Shown: positions 43,966-54,604, counted from the first letter of the stretch. The stretch: DNA of 64,000 nucleotides from Ricinus communis (GCF_019578655.1 NC_063257.1:34634450-34698449); one strand, 5' to 3'. Made by a program: numbers and translations. The notes: generated by a model not told the origin, from the letters alone.

Positions 43966-45260
43966 CAACTAGGCAAAAGAAAGAAAAGTAAAAATCAACA
44001 AGGTGGTCAAGAAAGAACCTGACCCTAATGTCATCATCAAAGTGCACGGGCCCTAGCAATTGGAGAATGAAAAAGGTGTACTCCATCCTCTAGGACTAGA
44101 TGCTGAGATCCTCGGGGCCATCATACCCCTCTAGACTCATTGCCAGCTCCTCGCCAACAAGATCAGTTATCCAAAACATGGAAAGAGGGGGAGACAAAGG
44201 AACTCGACGTTTACTGGGCCCGCTCTCCCAGCCATAGATCTGCTCGCCCAAATACGAAGCCCAACTGGCAAGACCAGCCAAAAGAACCTTCATGTGCTCA
44301 AGGTCTATGGTGCATAGCATATAGGGGTCCTAATGACGATGCTCACTGAACCAACCGCTACGAATTTGCAAATTACAAAGGTAAGTAATGAAAAATCTAT
44401 AAAATATAAATATGAATAATGAATTTTCTTTTACCTTGTCCAAGGTTAAAGAGTTGATCCACATGCAATGCACATGGACCTACCCCCACTCTAGTAGGAC
44501 GGTCCAACTTAAGCCCCAAACTAGTAAATCAAAATTCATCACCATTACAAACATAAGAAAGCTGAAATGGGATAGAAATAAATAGAACTTACATGTACGA
44601 CATGCCAAAAGCCATAGAGCCTCTTACTCCTGCGGACTGTGATGTCCATCTCTTGGTACAAGAGAAAACTTGATCCAAATCCTTCAACCGAGCCAAGTAA
44701 TGGAGGTTCAGCGAATTTCCCAAATTGTTGAAGAAGGTGATCCCAAAGAGATAAACTAGAAAAGCTCGGCTCATCCGGTGTATCTCTCTACAAATCCCTC
44801 AGAGCGTGAAAGGGATGCTCTTATAAGCCAAGCAAATGGTATTCTTGCACGTCGGAAAAGAACACCAAGTCAATGATGAACTGGTCCCAGACATCAGACC
44901 ACTGATCATGAACAACATCATTGAAAGGTACAGGGGTACCTATGAAGTCGATCCCCATGATAGCAATTAAAGAAATGGGAGATAGAGTCACCACCCAATC
45001 GGAGTATGGAAGGTGTGAGTCAGGTCCATCCACCCTCTGTAGTAGCGCATAAACCGACCGTGATCGGTTCTTCTAATGACAGATGGCAAAGTAGCAACAA
45101 ACCGATGGAACCCAAGATTCCAATCCGAGCTCAGATAAGACCGCAGAACTCACCGAACCATATGCGAGCACCATAAAAGTTTCCAAAGAAACCTAATCGA
45201 CACAATGTCGCCTCACAAAAACATGCATAAGAACACAATAACGCATACATTAAGACTCAA
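43961..45260 (-). pseudogene. Antisense plant-mobile-domain-like gene, 5' part
   Basis: The minus-strand reading has three blocks. 45,033-44,821 (HLPYSDWVVTLSPISL then FIGTPVPFND) fits the start of a plant mobile domain (PMD/MAIN-like). 44,774-44,589 reads MSRAFLVYLFGITFF, NLHYLARLKDLDQV and TSQSAGVRGSMAFG, the conserved RAFLLYLLG and YL..L.D.D motif pair of that family. 44,320-44,096 (LEHMKVLLAGLASWASYLGEQIYGWE) follows. AGGTAAGT at about 44,378 could be a splice site. PMD genes are known as antisense extra ORFs of Tat elements, which suits this position downstream of the plus-strand Tat pol. Confidence 0.65.
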
Positions 45261-45815
45261 ACAAGTAACTATATTGTTTATTTATTGTTATTTTTTATTA
45301 AAATGCCTTAAAATTGGTTTTCAACCCGTCCATGTTTTGTCAGTCAGCAGAGCCAATCACTCAAAGATTAATCCGAATTAGCTCGATGAGTCGATCGGCC
45401 ATGCGCACAATTAATCGACTTTATGGGTTAGGGCACAAAATTTTCAAGTTTCTTTATAATTTTTCATGTGTTTTGAGCAAATAATGCATGTATCTAGTAT
45501 TTAAATTACAAGATATAAGTTTTAAACTAAGAAAATACTTCTCCAACAGCCGAATTTGAAAATGCCCGATGCGTGTTCAATTTTGCCGAAATGGGGATTT
45601 CCTTCCTTTTGACAAGCCCAAGATCATTTTGGCAAGAAATCGAGGGTGAAAATCCTAATTCGATGTGATTAGGGTGCGTCCAACAAATCTAAAAGAAGAT
45701 TCAGCCATTTCAAGACTGATTTCATAGAATTTGGCTAAGAAATGAGCGAGAAATCAAAGAAAGAGTAAAGAGGGATTTTAAGAGAAAATAAAAAGAATAA
45801 AATCAAAGTGAATTA
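45261..45815. other. Tat 3' region up to the virus junction
   Basis: No gene. Contains AGAGCC/GATCGGCC repeat units (45,347-45,420). The last host-like bases before the viral leader are around 45,815. An A/G-rich stretch precedes the junction. Confidence 0.5.
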
Positions 45816-45819
45816 GAAG

Positions 45820-46201
45820 ACGTGAGAGAGAGAGAAATCTTGTAACTCCTCTTGTAAGTCTATATTCTTCTTGTTTCAAAGTTTTACAAAGTTGTATGTT
45901 TGTTTAAAGCTTTCAAAGTTGTTTATATGTTTATGTTCAAAGCCTGTTATTATCAATAAAGCATTCAAAGTTTATCTTCTTTATTTATCTTCTTCTTCTT
46001 TCCCCATCATCAAGCGTATGCTCTGTGCTTGCCTCGTAAGAGGATCCTGCACATCAGAAACTTGCTGATTCTTTCTGTTCAAATTTATTTTCAGATCTAT
46101 AAGTTTATAGGCTGGAAAACAGATTCTGCAAGAGCATCTAAAGCTCCCACAGGCTGCTTAAAGCGTGAATCTGGTTACAACGCCACGAACTTAGATCTAA
46201 A
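45820..46201 (+). repeat. Caulimovirid leader, plus-strand arm of an inverted repeat
   Basis: About 380 bases that match 46,304-46,690 on the other strand with few differences. The arm starts in a GAGAGAGA run, contains a GTAAGT (possible splice donor) near 45,853-45,858, and an AATAAA at 45,955-45,960 that may be the viral polyadenylation signal. It ends GGTTACAACGCCACGAACTT and the bases that follow. No TATA box precedes this arm: upstream sequence is not viral, so the integration edge lies at about 45,815. Confidence 0.9.
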
Positions 46202-46303
46202 TCTTCACTGCTTAATATTTCCTTCTATGTTTTAAAGGAAATTACTTCAAGAAAATATTTGATTCAAAGTTTTTGGTTACAACGCCACGAACTTAGATCT
46301 AAA
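46202..46303. other. Centre of the leader inverted repeat
   Basis: Holds a 42-base piece of the viral protease region in plus orientation (46,227-46,268) and a second direct copy of the arm end (46,275-46,303). With 46,304-46,320 it forms a short hairpin: a 14-base stem GGTTACAACGCCAC and its complement, loop about 19 bases. Confidence 0.8.
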
Positions 46304-46690
46304 GTTTGTGGCGTTGTAACCAGATTCACGCTTTAAGCAGCCTGTGGGAGCTTTAGATGCTCTTGCAAAATCCGTTTTCCAAATTTATAAACTTATAGAT
46401 CTGAAAATAAATTTGAACAGAAAGAATCAGCAAGTTTCTGATGTGCAGGATCCTCTTACGAGGCAAGCACAGAGCATACGCTTGATGATGGGGAAAGAAG
46501 AAGAAGATAAATAAAGAAGATAAACTTTGAATGCTTTATCGATAATAACAGTTTTGAACATAAACATATAAACAATCTTTGAAAGCTTTAAATAAACATA
46601 CAACTTTGTAAACTTTGAAATGTGAAGAAAATATAGACTTACAAGAGGAGTTACAAGATTTCTCTCTCTCACTCACTCTTTCACTCTAAT
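46304..46690 (-). repeat. Caulimovirid leader, minus-strand arm of the inverted repeat
   Basis: Read on the minus strand this is the transcript leader downstream of the TATA box at 46,790. The hexamer equivalent to AATAAA in the other arm reads GATAAA here (around 46,535-46,541), which may weaken 3' end formation. GTAAGT is conserved. Everything from the GCATTCAAAG segment to AGTTTATA is nearly identical between arms. Confidence 0.9.
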
Positions 46691-46789
46691 TTCTTCTGTG
46701 AGAATTAGACTCAGGAAGAGCTTTCTTTCTTTCTCTCTTCTATGTTTTACTGAATTCTAAATTCTGAGGGATGAAGAAGGAGGACTCCT

Positions 46790-46800
46790 CTATATATAGA
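46790..46800 (-). promoter_or_regulatory. Caulimovirid promoter TATA box
   Basis: TCTATATATAG on the minus strand lies about 100 bases upstream of the leader arm and 360 bases downstream of the last viral frame, where caulimovirids have the promoter for pregenomic RNA. Transcription should start near 46,755-46,765 and run towards lower coordinates. Confidence 0.75.
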
Positions 46801-46959
46801 GGTCTTGGAGCTTTGGATACTTGTCACGGGCTTTGGATGCTTTGCTTAGTGGAGAAGAAATGATTCCACTTGTCTTTGGAGTCTTGTGGAGATGCTTCAC
46901 ATGCTTTGGAGTCTTTTGATAATGCCAACCGTCTTTTGAGAAAGTTGTCGGCCATGCTT

Positions 46960-47110
46960 TGAAGGAATCTTTTACTTTTTTTGACTTTTCTTTTTCTTTT
47001 GTCTTTTGTCTTTTTCTTTTCTTTTCTTTTCTTTTTCTTTTTCTTTTCTTTTTCTTTTTCTTTTCTTTTTCTTTTTTCTTTTCTTTTTCTGGGCTTTAGT
47101 GTGGGCTTTT
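46960..47110 (-). repeat. Purine-rich tract upstream of the viral promoter
   Basis: A run of GAAAAG/GAAAAAG units on the minus strand (CTTTT units on plus). It gives spurious Lys/Glu/Arg-rich open frames. Probably replication slippage; a regulatory role is possible but not shown. Confidence 0.8.
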
Positions 47111-47159
47111 TGGCCCAACACAAATAACCTTGGGCTACCATTTCTGGTTTTTAACCCAT

Positions 47160-48673
47160 GGGCTTTTAAAGAAGGAGATAATATTTATGAGATTTTGAGT
47201 ATCCCATAACAATCGTCTCCCGCTGGGTCATCCAAATCGAATGCAGCAGTACTAGCCCTGGAAGAGGATGATGATGAGGCTTTGGATTTGCCTTTAGAAG
47301 AAGCTCGCCCCGCATAACCGCTTTATAAGTTGTAGGAAATCTTCTTCTTGGTTTGAAGTGCAAGCTTTGGAAGGAGAAAAGACTTTTGTGCCAAGAACGT
47401 TGTTTGTTCTTTGTGAGGAGGCAAGAAGCTATGTTTGGTCAAGAAGTTTTGAACGGCTTTTAGGGATGTTTTGTCTTGGTGGTTGAATTTATCCCACCAT
47501 TTTACTTTGAATCGACGGATAAGTGTAATCTCACCATCCGGAAGCGATTGAAGTGAAAGTACCATACACATACCCGTGGGTAAAAAGAAATTTGAACAGG
47601 AAAGGAGAAGCGGGGAAAACGCTTTCCATGGAATTTGGTTTGTAATTTGTTTTGAATAGGTTGAACAGGGGTAAGACTTCGGAATAAGAGTCTCAGGGCA
47701 TTACCGTAGTAATTCCACCACCGCTTTAAACCAGTAAGGGATTTTGGAGGTTTGGATATTGGTGTCAAGTAGAATAGCCGGAGTGGCTTCTTCCTTCGTT
47801 TTGGATAAGAAAGGTATTGAACCAGGCTTCACGGTAATCCCAATAGGAGAAAGATGTGTTAAGATTTGAAGGGTAGGTTCTTTTTAGAGAAGTAGGGAAG
47901 GAACGAAGAGAGTGTAAATCCATACCCCAATCGGACGGGTGAAGGATTCTTTGGATTGTGCATGTTGAATATGCCGGGTCTTTATGGGCTTTGTCTTTTT
48001 GAAATGCTTGAATTTGGCTGAACCAAGAACCTCAAGGATTGACCGGTAATAAGCCCGAGGCTTTGAAATATTCCAGGTTTAAAAAACCAACTGGAGGGAA
48101 AATCTTTGAAACCGCCAGGGGCTTTCGCGTGAATCCTTCCTCAATGGTTAAAACATTTTGAAAATAGGTTTTCCAAATACTCATTTGATTTAAAACGTTT
48201 TGATTAAGGCCAAAACAATCTCCGAGAGTTTGGCTTTGAAAGACTATTTGAGTTTTGAGATAGATTTGGAGGGAAAATCTCTATCTCAGTATTTTGAAAA
48301 GGGATAGATAATATACCTTTACCCTTTCATGGAGGAAGATGACGACTTTGGAGTTGCTTCTAGCTTTGGAATAATTTACTTTGTAGATGGTCTGACAGGG
48401 ATTGAACCATCCTCTTTGTATTCTTCTACTCTTTGAATGAATTGTGGTCTTGCTTCGGGCAAGCCATTCCTGAATTTGTTTGGCTTGATCGGCTTTGAAG
48501 GGATCCATTTGTTGTTGAACCGGATCCGCTTGATTAATTTCTTCTTGGATTATCTCAGCCCAAGTCCCGATGGGCTTTGAAGTTGGAGGAGAACTTCCTT
48601 CACCGGGCTTTGGATTGGGGCTTTGCCAAGTGGCCGTGGACTTTTCTTCTTTGGATTTTGACTTTCTTGGCAT
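47160..48673 (-). pseudogene. Caulimovirid ORF2, most complete copy
   Basis: From an ATG at 48,673 (MPRKSKSK) the minus-strand frame shows a Lys/Ser-rich head, an EIIQEEINQ motif, a DPFKADQAKQIQEWL helix and, after several frameshifts, a C-terminal region with HPSDWGMDLHSL, a Trp-rich YWDYREAWFNTF-like stretch and KWWDKFNH near 47,495-47,470. This layout recurs in plant endogenous caulimovirids as the frame after pol. I cannot assign a function; by position it could be a transactivator-like protein. It has no recognisable movement-protein motif. Stops are spread along it. Confidence 0.7.
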
Positions 48674-48679
48674 TTTGTA

Positions 48680-50300
48680 TCACTCATGTTTTGTAAGAAC
48701 TCTCCGGTTAGAAAGTCGGGAATAGAATTTGATTCTCCTCGAATAAATTCAATCTCAAAATCAAAAACAGATAAGATAGCTTGCCAACCAGAAATCATTT
48801 TGAAGCTATATTTTGGACATCTTTTTGTAAAACTTCTTTTGCAGACTTGCAATCAATCCTTAAAAGAAATTTTTGATTTAAAAGATCGCTTTGAAATTTA
48901 GAAATATAGAGAACTATCGAAAGGATTTCCTTTTTGATAGTAGAATAATTCTTTTGGGTATCATTCCAGTGAGCAAAAGTAAACTGGACAATACATTCTT
49001 TGGAATTTTGAACTTGCTTTAGAATCCCACCATATCCTAACTCTGATGCATCCGTTTCTACAATCTTAAATGCGTATGATCACCAGATGCAAGCAAGGAA
49101 TTTCTAAAACTTGTTTTTAATGCTTTGGACAATCTTTGTATGTCGGACGTATCAAGGAGGAGGGTTTTTCCTTAGCCTATCATGCAGAGGGCTTTGCAAG
49201 ACAGTTTAAATTAGGATAAAAATCCATGACATAATTTAAACTACCAAGAAATCTTCGTCGGGTTTTTCCAAAATTTTATCTGGAAACTTTGAAGTGAATG
49301 CAAGGGATCTCTCAATTGGAGTAATTGTACCCCGAGAGATGTAATGACCAAGAAATCTAATTTCGTTTGAAAAGAGATATCTTAGACTTTGAAACCACTA
49401 AACCATTTTTCTTAACAACATAGAAAAACGTTTCTAGGTGTTTAAAATGCCGCTCAATGGAATTTGAAAAGATTAAAACATCATCTATGTAGACAATGCA
49501 GAACTTTGAAAATGGATTAAAAATGTCATTCATGATTTTCCCAAATTCGGAAGGGCATTTTTAATCCAAAAGGCATGACATTCCACTCATATTGACCGAA
49601 TGGGACTGTAAATGCCGTTTTGTAACGATCTTTGGATCAATCCTGGATTTGCCAAAATCCCGATTTCATGTCAAACTTTGAAAAGATGAATGCAGTGCTT
49701 TTGTAAAAGATCTTTCTTATTTGGAATAGGATACCTAATCCACTTAAGAGCTTTGTTCAGGGGTTTATAGTTGATCACTAGCCTAGGAGTTCCTCTTTCT
49801 ATTTCGCTATTCTTATTGACATAGAAAGTCGCACAAGACCAAGGTGATCTAGACTTTGTAATTAAACCCTTAGACTCAAGATCTTTAATCTCTAATCTGC
49901 AATGGCTTTCTAAAGACTCATTCATCTGAGTGGGTCTGGCTTTAGTAGGGATTTGCTTATCTGAAAAATCATTTTCATATGGCAAATCTACCATATGTTG
50001 CTTCGATTCCAAAAAGCATTTGGAAGATCGAATGAGTTCATTCTCAATCTTCATTTGAAAATCAGAAATTTTTCTTTGAACAAAATCATTTTGCAGTTGA
50101 TCTAGGATTTTCTTCAAACCCACATCTTGTTGAAGATGAGAAAGATGGGTTTGTTTACCTTTGATCAAAGCATTGATTTCAAAATTGTAAATGGAATGTG
50201 CTTTGATAAGATTCAAATTTCTCTTTTTTGGTTTTTCTAGAAAAGGAAAAACAATCTTTGAATCTTTAGCTTTGAAAATGATTCCAGCAGTTGTCACTTT
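48680..50300 (-). pseudogene. Caulimovirid RT and RNase H, longest minus-strand copy
   Basis: An open stretch of 214 residues (50,315-49,671) carries the spacer and RT fingers (RHMVDLPYE-like, then PTKARPTQMNESL, SPWSCATFYVNK and PRLVINYKPLNKAL). The palm follows with YIDD at about 49,478-49,495, then the thumb, connection and RNase H ending IPDFLTGEFLQ near 48,690. This copy keeps CAG/CTG codons (Gln, Leu) where others have CGG/CCG, so it is probably closest to the ancestral sequence at those sites. Frameshifts occur in the thumb and RNase H. Confidence 0.88.
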
Positions 50301-51189
50301 AAAGGGAGTTATCAAATTGATAAACGGAGTCCCTAAGATAACAGTTTCAAGATCCTTCAGAAGAATAAAAACATTCTTTAAAGCAATGTTATTATTAAGA
50401 ATTCGCGCTTCAGTTTTACCAAAGCAATCTTAATCTTTGAAGAATTGGTCAAGTTAGCCTTTCTTTGGTTTCTTGATGAAACCTTTTAGGAACCAACATA
50501 GCTTGATACAATTAAGGTCCGCTCCTCAGATCAAACAACGCGATGGTTTCTATCCTGGAAATCACCAGGAAAAACAAGCTTTATTTGAATCAAATATTTT
50601 CTTGAAGTAATTTCCTTTAAAACATTGATAAAGTTTTCAGAACATTTCGGAAACTTCAAGGTTTTGAAAATCATTTTCCTCATCGGAATCGGAATCACTA
50701 TTCGTTTGAGGATCGGGCTTTGAAGCAAAATGTGAATCATTTTGTTGTTTTTCTTTCAACTCTTTCGAGTTCTGTTTTGATGGTTTTAATCTCCTTCTCG
50801 AGTTCCTGAACAGTAGGAAGAGGGTTTTTCAACTTCTTCCCTTTGTCTAAAATCATAGTAAGATTATAAGTATTCTTACTAGAAGAAGGAACCAGAGATT
50901 CAGTTTTTAAAATTTCTTTTAAAACCTGCTTTTGAATAAGAGGATCACTAATATGCTTTACAGCCTCAAGAAGAGCTTCTTGTTGCCTAGTGAGCATATT
51001 AATGTTCTTTGAAGAGCTTTCTGAATCTGTCTCAGAACAATCAGTTGAGGTTTTGATTTCATCAATTTGAAATTCTTCCTCACCGCTGGAGAACTCGATT
51101 CGGATGAATCAACTAGAAGAGCGTAAATCTTTTGCAAAACTTCTTCTTCTATTCGAAGCTCAAGCGTTTCTTTGGAAAACTTACAATAC
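50301..51189 (-). pseudogene. Caulimovirid linker and aspartic protease
   Basis: The minus-strand reading covers the acidic linker (50,997-50,740: LTRQQEALLEAVKHI, then ILKTESLVPSSS) and the protease (50,740-50,290). The active-site region near 50,525-50,545 reads out of frame: the CTGTATC of the copy at 54,859 is CTCAGATC here, so the DTG cannot be read. The later ILGTPFI-type segment is also shifted. Confidence 0.82.
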
Positions 51190-52452
51190 TTGAAGTATGG
51201 CCTTTCTTACCACATTTAAAGCATGTAATTTTTGAAAATCTTTTTAGAATCTTTCTTTGGAAATTTAGAATGAAATTTGGAAGAAGATGGCTTTTATAGA
51301 AATTCTCCTTGCTTTTAGAAGGCTTTCTATATTTGGAAAATCGCTTCTTTTGAAAGACTTTGAGTAAGAATCAACTTTGCATTTCCCTTTGCAACTAGAC
51401 ACGGGCTCTATTGGGTTGTACTCAAACCGGTTACGGAAACTACCTAGTTCCCGCCTAGTCTTTTTATCTCCCATTCGAAATGTCTTTGAAGCTTAAGGTC
51501 ATGACAAATCTTTAAACCTTCTTTCCGGGTTAGACTAACTAACTCACCATAAGTGTAGAAATCATAAGGGATTTGACCGCTATGGGCTTCTCTTATGGTA
51601 TTCCTAACTCTTTCACCTAAAATCTTAGGTAAACCTAGGCTAAGAACTTTTCTTTCCGGAAAGGTCGGCTAGAATCTTCCCTAAGCATGACTGGTTAGGA
51701 AAGTGTCTTTGTAACTTTGGAAGTTGCTAAGTTTCATGAGGTAAGGTTGCTAAGGAGCTCGGCATTTTGTCTTTAAGCGGAGAAGGGTCTCCTATGAAAT
51801 GTAAGGAAATAGTGAGGATTAGAGTTGACACTGCATCCTCAATCGGATTTCCTATTTCATATAGAATGGGAGTTCCTTCTACTGTGGTTTGGATAGCACC
51901 TAGGATTTGGAGTTGCTGTGCTTGAGTGAGATGATAATCCCACCATCCTTTTAACCGGCCGGAAAATCCATCGTGAGCTCAAAGAATGGCTCTATCGGAG
52001 GTACCACTTTGGGTTTTGTAGGCATTGGCTGCCATGGTCATCTGTTGTAAGAGACCAAGGATGTTGTATTCAGACATTCCATCTATATTCCATTCATAGA
52101 CGGAGGAGGCATTGAATCTAGACCGGGTTAGGATGTTGTTCCTATTCTCAATTCCTAGATCCGAGCGGTACTGTAGGAGTATTCCAGTTAATCTAGGGGC
52201 TTGATTCCCAATCTGCTGATGTCAAGGGTTTTGAATGGGGCTTTCAAGCCCTGAATCATCCGATTCATCGCTTTGGGCTTGTCCTATTGCACCGATATTC
52301 CTACTACTTTGGGGAGTATCCGGCACTAGATTTTTGGACGACTCGGAGGTTGCTAATCTACTCACCGTCGATCGCTTTGGCAAACTCAGTTTGCTTTTGG
52401 AAATGGTCTTGGCTTGGCTTTGTAAGCTGATATGACTTAGATCTAAAACTCA
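51190..52452 (-). pseudogene. Caulimovirid capsid and zinc knuckle, minus strand
   Basis: From an ATG at about 52,452 (MSFRSKSYQ) the frame has a Ser/Pro-rich N-terminus, a capsid core with LKGWWDYHLTQAQQ-like motif (about 51,960-51,910) and the SFQSYKDTFLT region, then a basic segment (51,480-51,240) and a CCHC zinc knuckle whose last Cys is out of frame. A stop lies about 30 codons in. The capsid would package viral DNA. Confidence 0.82.
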
Positions 52453-52454
52453 TT

Positions 52455-52918
52455 AATTTCTTCTTGGATTATCTCAGTCCAAGTCCTGATGGGCTTTGAA
52501 GTTGAAGGGAGAACTTCCTTCACTGGGCTTTGGATTTGGGCCGGCTTTGAAGTGGCCGTGGACTTTTCTTCTTTGGATTTTGACTTTCTTGGCATTTTGT
52601 ATCACTCCTGTTTTTGTAAGAACTCTCTGGTTAGAAAGTCAGGAATAGAATTTGATTCTCCTCGAATAAATTCAATCTCAAAATCAAAAACAGATAAGAT
52701 AGCTTGCCAACGGGCGAAAATCTGTTTTGAAGCTATATTTTGAACATCTTTTTGTAAAACTTCTTTTGCAGACTTGCAATCAATCCTTAAAAGAAATTTT
52801 TGATTTAAAAGATTGCTTTGAAATTTAGAAATACAGAGAACTATCGAAAGGATTTCCTTTTGATAGTAGAATAATTCTTTCGGGTATCATTCCAAAGGAG
52901 CGTAAGTAAATCGGACAA
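52455..52918 (-). pseudogene. Caulimovirid RNase H end and ORF2 start, joined to capsid
   Basis: Minus-strand RNase H (52,918-52,600) and ORF2 start (MPRKSK at about 52,593). ORF2 is cut after its EIIQEEIN motif exactly at the ATG of the capsid frame at 52,452, so ORF2 and capsid are fused in line. At the other end it meets plus-strand capsid head-on at about 52,920. Confidence 0.8.
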
Positions 52919-52920
52919 TA

Positions 52921-53656
52921 CCGGTCAACCAAAGGAGTCGAACTAATGGAAAAGCTTAAAACCCCGCTTTTAAGCCATATCGGCCTACAAAGCCAAGCCA
53001 AGACCATTTCCAAAAGCAAACTGAGTTTGCCAAAGCGATCAGAGAACAAATTTGAGTAGATTAGCAACCTCCGAGTCGTCCAAAAATCTAGTGCCGGATA
53101 CTCCCCAAAGTAGTAGGAATATCGCTATAGGACAAGCCCAAAGCGATGAGTCTAACGATTCGAGCTTGAAAGCCCCATTCCAAAACCCTTCAACATCAAC
53201 AGATTAGAATCCAAGCCCCTAGATTAACTGGAATACTCCTACGAGTACCGCCTCCGGATCTAGGAATCAGAATAGGAACAACATCCTAACCCGCCTAGAT
53301 TCAATGCCTCCGTCTATGAATGGAATATAGATGGAATGTCTGAATACAACATCCTTGGTCTCTTACAACTGATGACCATGGCAGCCAATGCCTACAAAAC
53401 CCAAAGTGGTACCTCCGATAGAGCCATTGCTGAGCTCCTGATAGCTGGATTTTCTGGCCAGTTAAAAGGATGGTGGGATTATCATCTCACTCAAGCACAG
53501 CAACTCCAAATCCTAGGTGCTATCCAAACCACAGTAGAAGGAACTCCCATTCTAGATGAAATAGGAAATCCGATTGAGGATGCAGTGTCAACTCTAATCC
53601 TCACTATTTCCTTACATTTCATAGGAGACCCTTCTCTGCTTAAAGACAAAAATGCC
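52921..53656 (+). pseudogene. Caulimovirid capsid N-terminal two thirds, plus strand
   Basis: After a Ser/Gln-rich N-terminus with stops, an open stretch from 53,336 reads MSEYNILGLLQLM, AIAELLIAGFSGQLKGWWD and SLHFIGDPSLLKD, the best-preserved capsid core in the window. It ends at about 53,656, where minus-strand ORF2 begins. The homologous capsid in copies A and B begins near this point of the protein. Confidence 0.87.
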
Positions 53657-54434
53657 GACAGGGATTGAACCATTTGTCTTTTGTATTCTTCCACCCTTTG
53701 AATGAATTCAGGGTCTTGCTGAGCAAGCCATTCTTGAATTTGTTTGGCTTGATCGGCTTTGAAAGGATCCATTTGTTTTTGGACTGGATCCGGTTGATCA
53801 ATTTCTTCTTGGATTATCTCAGTCCAAGTCCTGATGGGCTTTGAAGTTGAAGGGAGAACTTCCTTCACTGGGCTATGAATTTTGGCCGGTTTTGAAGTGG
53901 CCGAGGACTTTTCTTCTTCCAAATTTCGATTTTCTTGGCATTTTGTATCACTCCTGTTTTTGTAAGAACTCTCTGGTTAGAAAGTCAGGAATAGAATTTG
54001 ATTCTCCTCGAATAAATTCAATCTCAAAATCAAAAACAGATAAGATAGCTTGCCAACGGGCGAAAATCTGTTTTGAAGCTATATTTTGAACATCTTTTTG
54101 TAAAACTTCTTTTGCAAACTTGCAATCAATCCTTAAAAGAAATTTTTGATTTAAAAGATCGCTTTGAAATTTAGAAATACAGAGAACTATCGAAAGGATT
54201 TCCTTTTTGATAGTAGAATAATTCTTTTGGGTATCATTCCAGTGAGCAGAAGTAAACTGGACAATACATTCTTTGGAATTTTGAACTTGCTTTAGAATCC
54301 CACCATATCCTAACTCTGATGCATCCGTTTCTACAATCTTAAATGCGTATGATCAGCTAGATGCGTAAGGAATTTCTAAAACTTGTTTTTTAATGCTTTG
54401 GACAATCTTTGTATGCTGATCAGACCAAGGAGGA
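53657..54434 (-). pseudogene. Caulimovirid RNase H and ORF2 start, minus strand
   Basis: RNase H from about 54,434 to 53,950 and ORF2 from an ATG near 53,942 to 53,657. The ORF2 segment is open and includes WTEIIQEEIDQPDPVQKQM and FKADQAKQIQEWLAQQDPEF. RNase H has indels at the GCAG and CTG sites described in the findings. Confidence 0.82.
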
Positions 54435-54435
54435 G

Positions 54436-54604
54436 ATTCAAATTGTAAATGGAATGTGCTTTGATAAGATTCAAATTTCTCTTTTTTGGTTTTTCTAGAA
54501 AAGGAAAAACAATCTTTGAATCTTTAGCTAGGAAGAATTTCAAATTGATGAAATCAAAACCTCAACTGATTGTTCTGAGACAGATTCAGAAAGCTCTTCA
54601 AAGA
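54436..54604. repeat. Left arm of a 169-bp inverted repeat in caulimovirid pol
   Basis: Made of two viral pieces: 54,436-54,529 is the antisense of the pre-RT spacer (FPFLEKPKKRN region), and 54,530-54,604 is the sense acidic linker (EEFQIDEIKTSTDC region). The same composite occurs as its exact reverse complement at 55,331-55,501. Confidence 0.88.

Noticed and set aside
45871..46672. Mirror-image 65-81-codon open frames ending CTSETC-like
   Set aside because: They are the two arms of the viral leader inverted repeat, a non-coding leader; the shared frame follows from the duplication.
46824..47209. Long Lys/Glu-rich or Phe/Leu-rich open frames on both strands
   Set aside because: They are translations of the CTTTT/GAAAAG simple repeat upstream of the viral promoter, not genes.
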